DNA of 50,557 bases from a virus. The stretch covers positions 1 through 50,557 of the IMG/VR virus record IMGVR_UViG_3300020477_000041; one strand, given 5' to 3'. This document shows positions 47,113 through 50,557 of this stretch, piece by piece. The notes below the pieces were generated by a model. The model saw only the letters and a program-made list of their open reading frames with translations. It made no database searches and was not told where the DNA came from. Position 1 is the stretch's first letter; each line of letters opens with the position of its first letter. The position numbers and the translations under genes were made by a program.

Positions 47113-48605
47113 TGACACAACAAGTTACTTCCAGTATCGTTACCGTAAGTGGCGGTCTTATTCTTGATCAAGACGTTTATTCAACGCCGCCGGGAGCAGC
47201 TTCAATTTTAAGTAATTTTGAACCGTCTATTTTAGGAGGATACAGAAGACTTGAAGGAACTGCAAAATATTCTTCTTCTCAAGTAAACGGTTCTAATGTT
47301 GTTCAAGGTGTGTTTGTGTACAATGATCAAGTCTTCGCCATTTCTAACGGCACGTTAGCTCGTAGTTCAGGAAGTACTTGGACAAGTGTTACAACAGGTC
47401 TTAACTCAAGCGGAAGGTATATAGGAGAAAGATTTAATTACGAAAATACGGAAAAACTTATTCTTGTGAATGGAGCGGATGCTCCTCGCGTTCTTACTGG
47501 AAATACTGTTGCTACTATATCTTCTAGCGGAGTTGAAGGCGCTCAATACGTAGCTTCTTTTAGAAATCACATGTTTTATGCAGGAATGTCTTCAAATCCA
47601 CAAGAAATAGTTTTTTCTGCACCATTTAATGAAGATGATTTTACATCAGGAAATGGTGCTGGCTCTATTAAGGTTGACGATAGTGTTACAGGATTAAAAG
47701 TTTTTCGTGATAACCTTTTCATCTTTTGCCGCGATAGAATATTCAAACTTACAGGAAGTGGATTAGCTTCTTTTGCTATTGAGAATGTTTCTAGATTTAT
47801 TGGCTGTTTAGATGGATTTAGCATACAGGAGATAGGAGGTGATCTAGCGTTTCTCGGTCCTGATGGTATTCGCACAGTGCAAGGTACTGCTAGGATTGGC
47901 GATATCGAATTAGGTTCAATTTCTAAACCTATTCAAAGAAGATTTGAAGGCATTATACTAGACAGAATTAGTTCTGTTGTTATAAGAGAAAAAAGTCAAT
48001 ATCGTTTATTTACACCTTCAACAGGCGGTATTGAAAAAGCAGCAAAAGGTATAATAGGTGTTATTAAAGCTACTCCTCAAGGTGGTATAGGTTGGGAGTG
48101 GTCGGATTTAAAAGGCATCAAACCTTCTTGTTGTGATTCTCAATATATAAGTAACAGCGAAGTAGTTGTACATGGTGCGTATGATGGTTATGTATATCAA
48201 CAAGAAAGTGGTAATACTTTTGCAGGAACTAATATACGAGCATCTTATCGTTCTCCTGATCTTACATTAGGTGACGCGGGTATTCGTAAAAATATGCAAA
48301 GAATAAATGTTAACTACGATTCAGCGGGTGAAGTAGACCTTATGTTAGGTGTTAAGTTTGATTTTGAAAATGCTGATATTCCACAACCAGCTAACTACAG
48401 TCTTACTACTCAAGTTTCACACGCTTTGTATGGAAGTACAACATACGGTGGATCGACATACGGATCAGAAGGTTTTCCAATTGTGAGACAACCTATAGAA
48501 GGAAGTGGATTTACGGCAGTTGTTAAAATTGACGATACATCAAGTAATCCACCTATTACGTTAAAAGGTTTTCAATTAGAATTTACACCGGGAACAAGGA
48601 TGTAG
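47112..48605 (+). CDS. Tail tubular protein B-like / stabilisation protein
   Basis: 497 aa, starting at the last base of the previous gene. The N-terminus VSGGLILDQDVYSTPPGAASILSNFEPSILGGYRRLEG is the recognisable start of a family of podoviral tail-tube or stabilisation proteins. Beta-propeller-like repeats follow (VFVYNDQVFAIS, SFRNHMFYAGMSSNPQEIVFSAP, GLKVFRDNLFIFCRDRIFKLTG). The C-terminus ends LKGFQLEFTPGTRM. It should form the distal tube and hold fibres. Confidence 0.65.
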   Translation: MTQQVTSSIVTVSGGLILDQDVYSTPPGAASILSNFEPSILGGYRRLEGTAKYSSSQVNGSNVVQGVFVYNDQVFAISNGTLARSSGSTWTSVTTGLNSSGRYIGERFNYENTEKLILVNGADAPRVLTGNTVATISSSGVEGAQYVASFRNHMFYAGMSSNPQEIVFSAPFNEDDFTSGNGAGSIKVDDSVTGLKVFRDNLFIFCRDRIFKLTGSGLASFAIENVSRFIGCLDGFSIQEIGGDLAFLGPDGIRTVQGTARIGDIELGSISKPIQRRFEGIILDRISSVVIREKSQYRLFTPSTGGIEKAAKGIIGVIKATPQGGIGWEWSDLKGIKPSCCDSQYISNSEVVVHGAYDGYVYQQESGNTFAGTNIRASYRSPDLTLGDAGIRKNMQRINVNYDSAGEVDLMLGVKFDFENADIPQPANYSLTTQVSHALYGSTTYGGSTYGSEGFPIVRQPIEGSGFTAVVKIDDTSSNPPITLKGFQLEFTPGTRM

Positions 48606-48609
48606 AAAA

Positions 48610-50557
48610 ATGGGTACAGCTTATTCAGCTAGACAAAGTAGTTACACACAAGGCGATACTATTGACGCTGATGATTCAAATGATGAATTTGATGCTATTT
48701 TAGCAGCGTTTGGAACTAGTGGACACTCACATGATGGTACTGCCGGTGAAGGTGGAGCAATTGCTAAACTTCTAAGCAATACTCTTACATTTGGTGCTGC
48801 TACGGCTGGAACAGATATTACCATTACGTTTGATGGCGAATCAAATGATGGTGTTCTTGCTTGGATGGAAGATGAAGACTACTTTAAATTCTCTGATGAT
48901 ATTCTTGTTAATTCTACAGAAAAGATTATGTTTGGAGATACTGCTTCATTTATTCATCAAAGTTCAGATGGTGTTCTTACTATTGATGGCGAAGCTACAA
49001 TTGACCTTAACGCATCTACAGCAGTTCTTGTAAGTAACGATCTAAAACTTAACAGCGATGCTGCTGTATTAGGTTTTGGTGCAGATAATGATGTAACACT
49101 AACTCACGTTGCTGATACTGGTGTGCTTTTAAATGGCACAATGGCTATTCAGTTTAATGACGCTTCTCAATATATCAACGCTCCAAGTGCTACTGTACTT
49201 GATATTAATGCTACAGATGAAGTTGAACTTAACGCTACATTAGTTGATGTAAATGCTAATCTTGATGTAAGTGGTACTTATACTGGTGGCGGTCTTATGA
49301 CTACTGGCGGTAACATTGTTATTCCTAATGCTGGTAATATTGGTTCTGCCAGTGATACTGATGCTATATCCATCTCTTCCGGTGGTGTTGTAACAATGAA
49401 TCAAATACCAGTATTTAGTGCTGGTATTAATGTTTCAGGTGGAACAATTGCTGGTACTCTTGCTACTGCCGCTCAAGGTAATGTTACTTCTCTTGGAACT
49501 CTTACAACTCTTACAATAGATGATATTATCATTAACGGTACTAATATTGGTCATACTTCTGATACTGATGCAATAGCCATCTCATCTGGTGGTGTTGTAA
49601 CAATGAATCAAATACCAGTATTTAGTGCTGGTATTAATGTTTCAGGTGGAACAATTGCTGGTACTCTTGCTACTGCCGCTCAAGGTAATGTTACTTCTCT
49701 TGGAACTCTTACAACTCTTACAGTTGATAATATTATTATTAACGGTACTACTATTGGTCATACTTCTGATACGGATTCAATAACAATTGCTTCTGATGGT
49801 AAAGTTACTTTTTCACAAGCAATACTAGCTGGAAGAACCTCCTCTACTATCACTTCAAATGCGCTGCAAGCATCTCTTCAAGTAATGGGGAATGACTACA
49901 ATAGTTCATCTATTTCTGCGATGAGATGGGGTGCAAATGCTAATGGAGCAACATTAAATCTAGGAAAATCAAGGAACGCCACCGTTGGAAGTAATACAGT
50001 TGTTAACAATAGCGATGAGTTAGGAAGGATTGATTTTAGCGGTGATGATGGGACAGATTATCAAACGCTTGCCGGTCGCATTAGCTCCGTTGTAAACGGT
50101 ACACCCGGCACTGGAGATATTCCTGCTGACCTAGTTTTCTCTCCGGGTGACGGCGGCTCGGTTGCTGAAGCTCTACGTCTAGCGGGTACTGGGTTAGCTG
50201 CCACATTCAAGGGTAACATTGTTATTCCTAATGCTGGTAATATTGGTTCTGCTTCTGACACAGATGCAATGGCAATTGCTTCTGACGGTAAAGTTACTTT
50301 TTCACAAGCAATGATTGTTCAAAATCAAGTCATCGCTACTTCACTAGATATATCTGGTGATGTTGATATTGATGGCACAACAAACCTAGATGCTGTTGAT
50401 ATTGATGGTGCTGTTCAAGCTGATGGCGCAATTACAGTTGGCGTAGACGGTACTGGTTATGACGTTAAATTTTTCGGCGATACGTCTGGCAAATACATGC
50501 TATGGGACGAAAGTGCTGATGTCCTGCATCTGCCTGACAACACAAAATTAAGGCTTG
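48610..50557 (+). CDS. Tail fibre protein with internal repeats, 3' end missing
   Basis: ATG 48610, open to the window end: 649 residues seen. The start (SYTQGDTIDADDSNDEFDAILAAF) is the conserved trimeric-fibre N-terminus for tail attachment. A beta-rich, Gly/Asp/Thr shaft follows, with a 135-nt perfect direct repeat (49381-49515 and 49588-49722) within a 207-nt period. From about 49860 to 50210 there is a distinct G+C-richer module (RWGANANGATLNLGKSRN...SVVNGTPGTGD) common in marine fibres. Modular make-up suggests host-range switching by recombination. Confidence 0.8.
   Translation, partial: MGTAYSARQSSYTQGDTIDADDSNDEFDAILAAFGTSGHSHDGTAGEGGAIAKLLSNTLTFGAATAGTDITITFDGESNDGVLAWMEDEDYFKFSDDILVNSTEKIMFGDTASFIHQSSDGVLTIDGEATIDLNASTAVLVSNDLKLNSDAAVLGFGADNDVTLTHVADTGVLLNGTMAIQFNDASQYINAPSATVLDINATDEVELNATLVDVNANLDVSGTYTGGGLMTTGGNIVIPNAGNIGSASDTDAISISSGGVVTMNQIPVFSAGINVSGGTIAGTLATAAQGNVTSLGTLTTLTIDDIIINGTNIGHTSDTDAIAISSGGVVTMNQIPVFSAGINVSGGTIAGTLATAAQGNVTSLGTLTTLTVDNIIINGTTIGHTSDTDSITIASDGKVTFSQAILAGRTSSTITSNALQASLQVMGNDYNSSSISAMRWGANANGATLNLGKSRNATVGSNTVVNNSDELGRIDFSGDDGTDYQTLAGRISSVVNGTPGTGDIPADLVFSPGDGGSVAEALRLAGTGLAATFKGNIVIPNAGNIGSASDTDAMAIASDGKVTFSQAMIVQNQVIATSLDISGDVDIDGTTNLDAVDIDGAVQADGAITVGVDGTGYDVKFFGDTSGKYMLWDESADVLHLPDNTKLRL
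49381..49722 (+). repeat. 207-bp period direct repeat in tail fibre gene
   Basis: A 135-nt stretch beginning GGTGGTGTTGTAACAATG at 49381 recurs identically at 49588. Shorter related pieces, e.g. GTTATTCCTAATGCTGG, occur at 49318 and 50220. The repeats encode a 69-residue shaft unit. Confidence 0.85.

Noticed and set aside
1-50557. Window as a complete circular genome
   Set aside because: Joining end to start puts the tail-fibre frame into a stop after about 10 codons with no fibre-like sequence, and the first gene would have no start; a stretch is missing.

Overview
The window looks like about 50 kb of an AT-rich genome of a lytic, T7-like tailed phage (podovirus), cut out of a longer or circularly permuted molecule: the first gene lacks its start and the last, a repeat-rich tail fibre, runs off the right edge. 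The gene set is a T7 gp5-like family A DNA polymerase with exonuclease, a gp4-like primase-helicase, a gp2.5-like SSB, endonuclease I, a Cas4/RecB-like exonuclease, ThyX, a B12-dependent (class II) ribonucleotide reductase, a DUF3310 protein and a podoviral virion block. No phage RNA polymerase is seen, but several host-type sigma70 promoters are. This is reminiscent of the marine HMO-2011-type podoviruses of alphaproteobacteria; host and genus are inference from gene content, not from a database match.

Layout. (1) 1-13358, plus strand: small structural-end proteins, a one-TM holin-like protein, an 801-aa coiled-coil virion protein, then three virion-type proteins including very large ones (1063 and 1641 aa, candidate internal/ejection proteins), and three small membrane proteins of the lysis type, ended by a terminator. 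(2) 13418-15154, minus strand: a short operon with an endolysin that has an N-terminal membrane anchor, an HNH nuclease and small unknowns, fired from a symmetric divergent promoter at 15171-15226. (3) 15243-26308, plus strand: replication and nucleotide metabolism, with an internal consensus promoter before ssb, a structured untranslated stretch, and a tRNA-Arg(UCU) followed by an HNH nuclease. (4) 26372-31413: an accessory block bounded by strong terminators, visibly richer in G+C, with a DUF932 protein, a gp88-like Cys protein, several unknowns and several 30-aa membrane peptides. (5) 31350-32295: almost 1 kb of noncoding DNA with direct repeats, a 24-nt element also found upstream of the replication genes, and a perfect extended -10 promoter. 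(6) 32296-50557: a secreted small protein, a metallothionein-like protein, a zinc-ribbon protein, then terminase small and large subunits, portal, scaffold, capsid, decoration, adaptor/tubular proteins and tail fibre.

The least ordinary content is in region 6: a 58-aa, nine-cysteine metallothionein-like protein next to a zinc-ribbon protein; an 882-aa protein between terminase and portal with the residue pattern of a tyrosine recombinase; a 610-aa virion-locus protein ending in a Hint (hedgehog/intein) domain; a carbohydrate-binding-like module inserted in a tail tubular protein; and two tandem copies of a covarying RNA hairpin motif in the leader of the scaffold gene. Functional calls rest on motifs read by eye; none was tested by a search.
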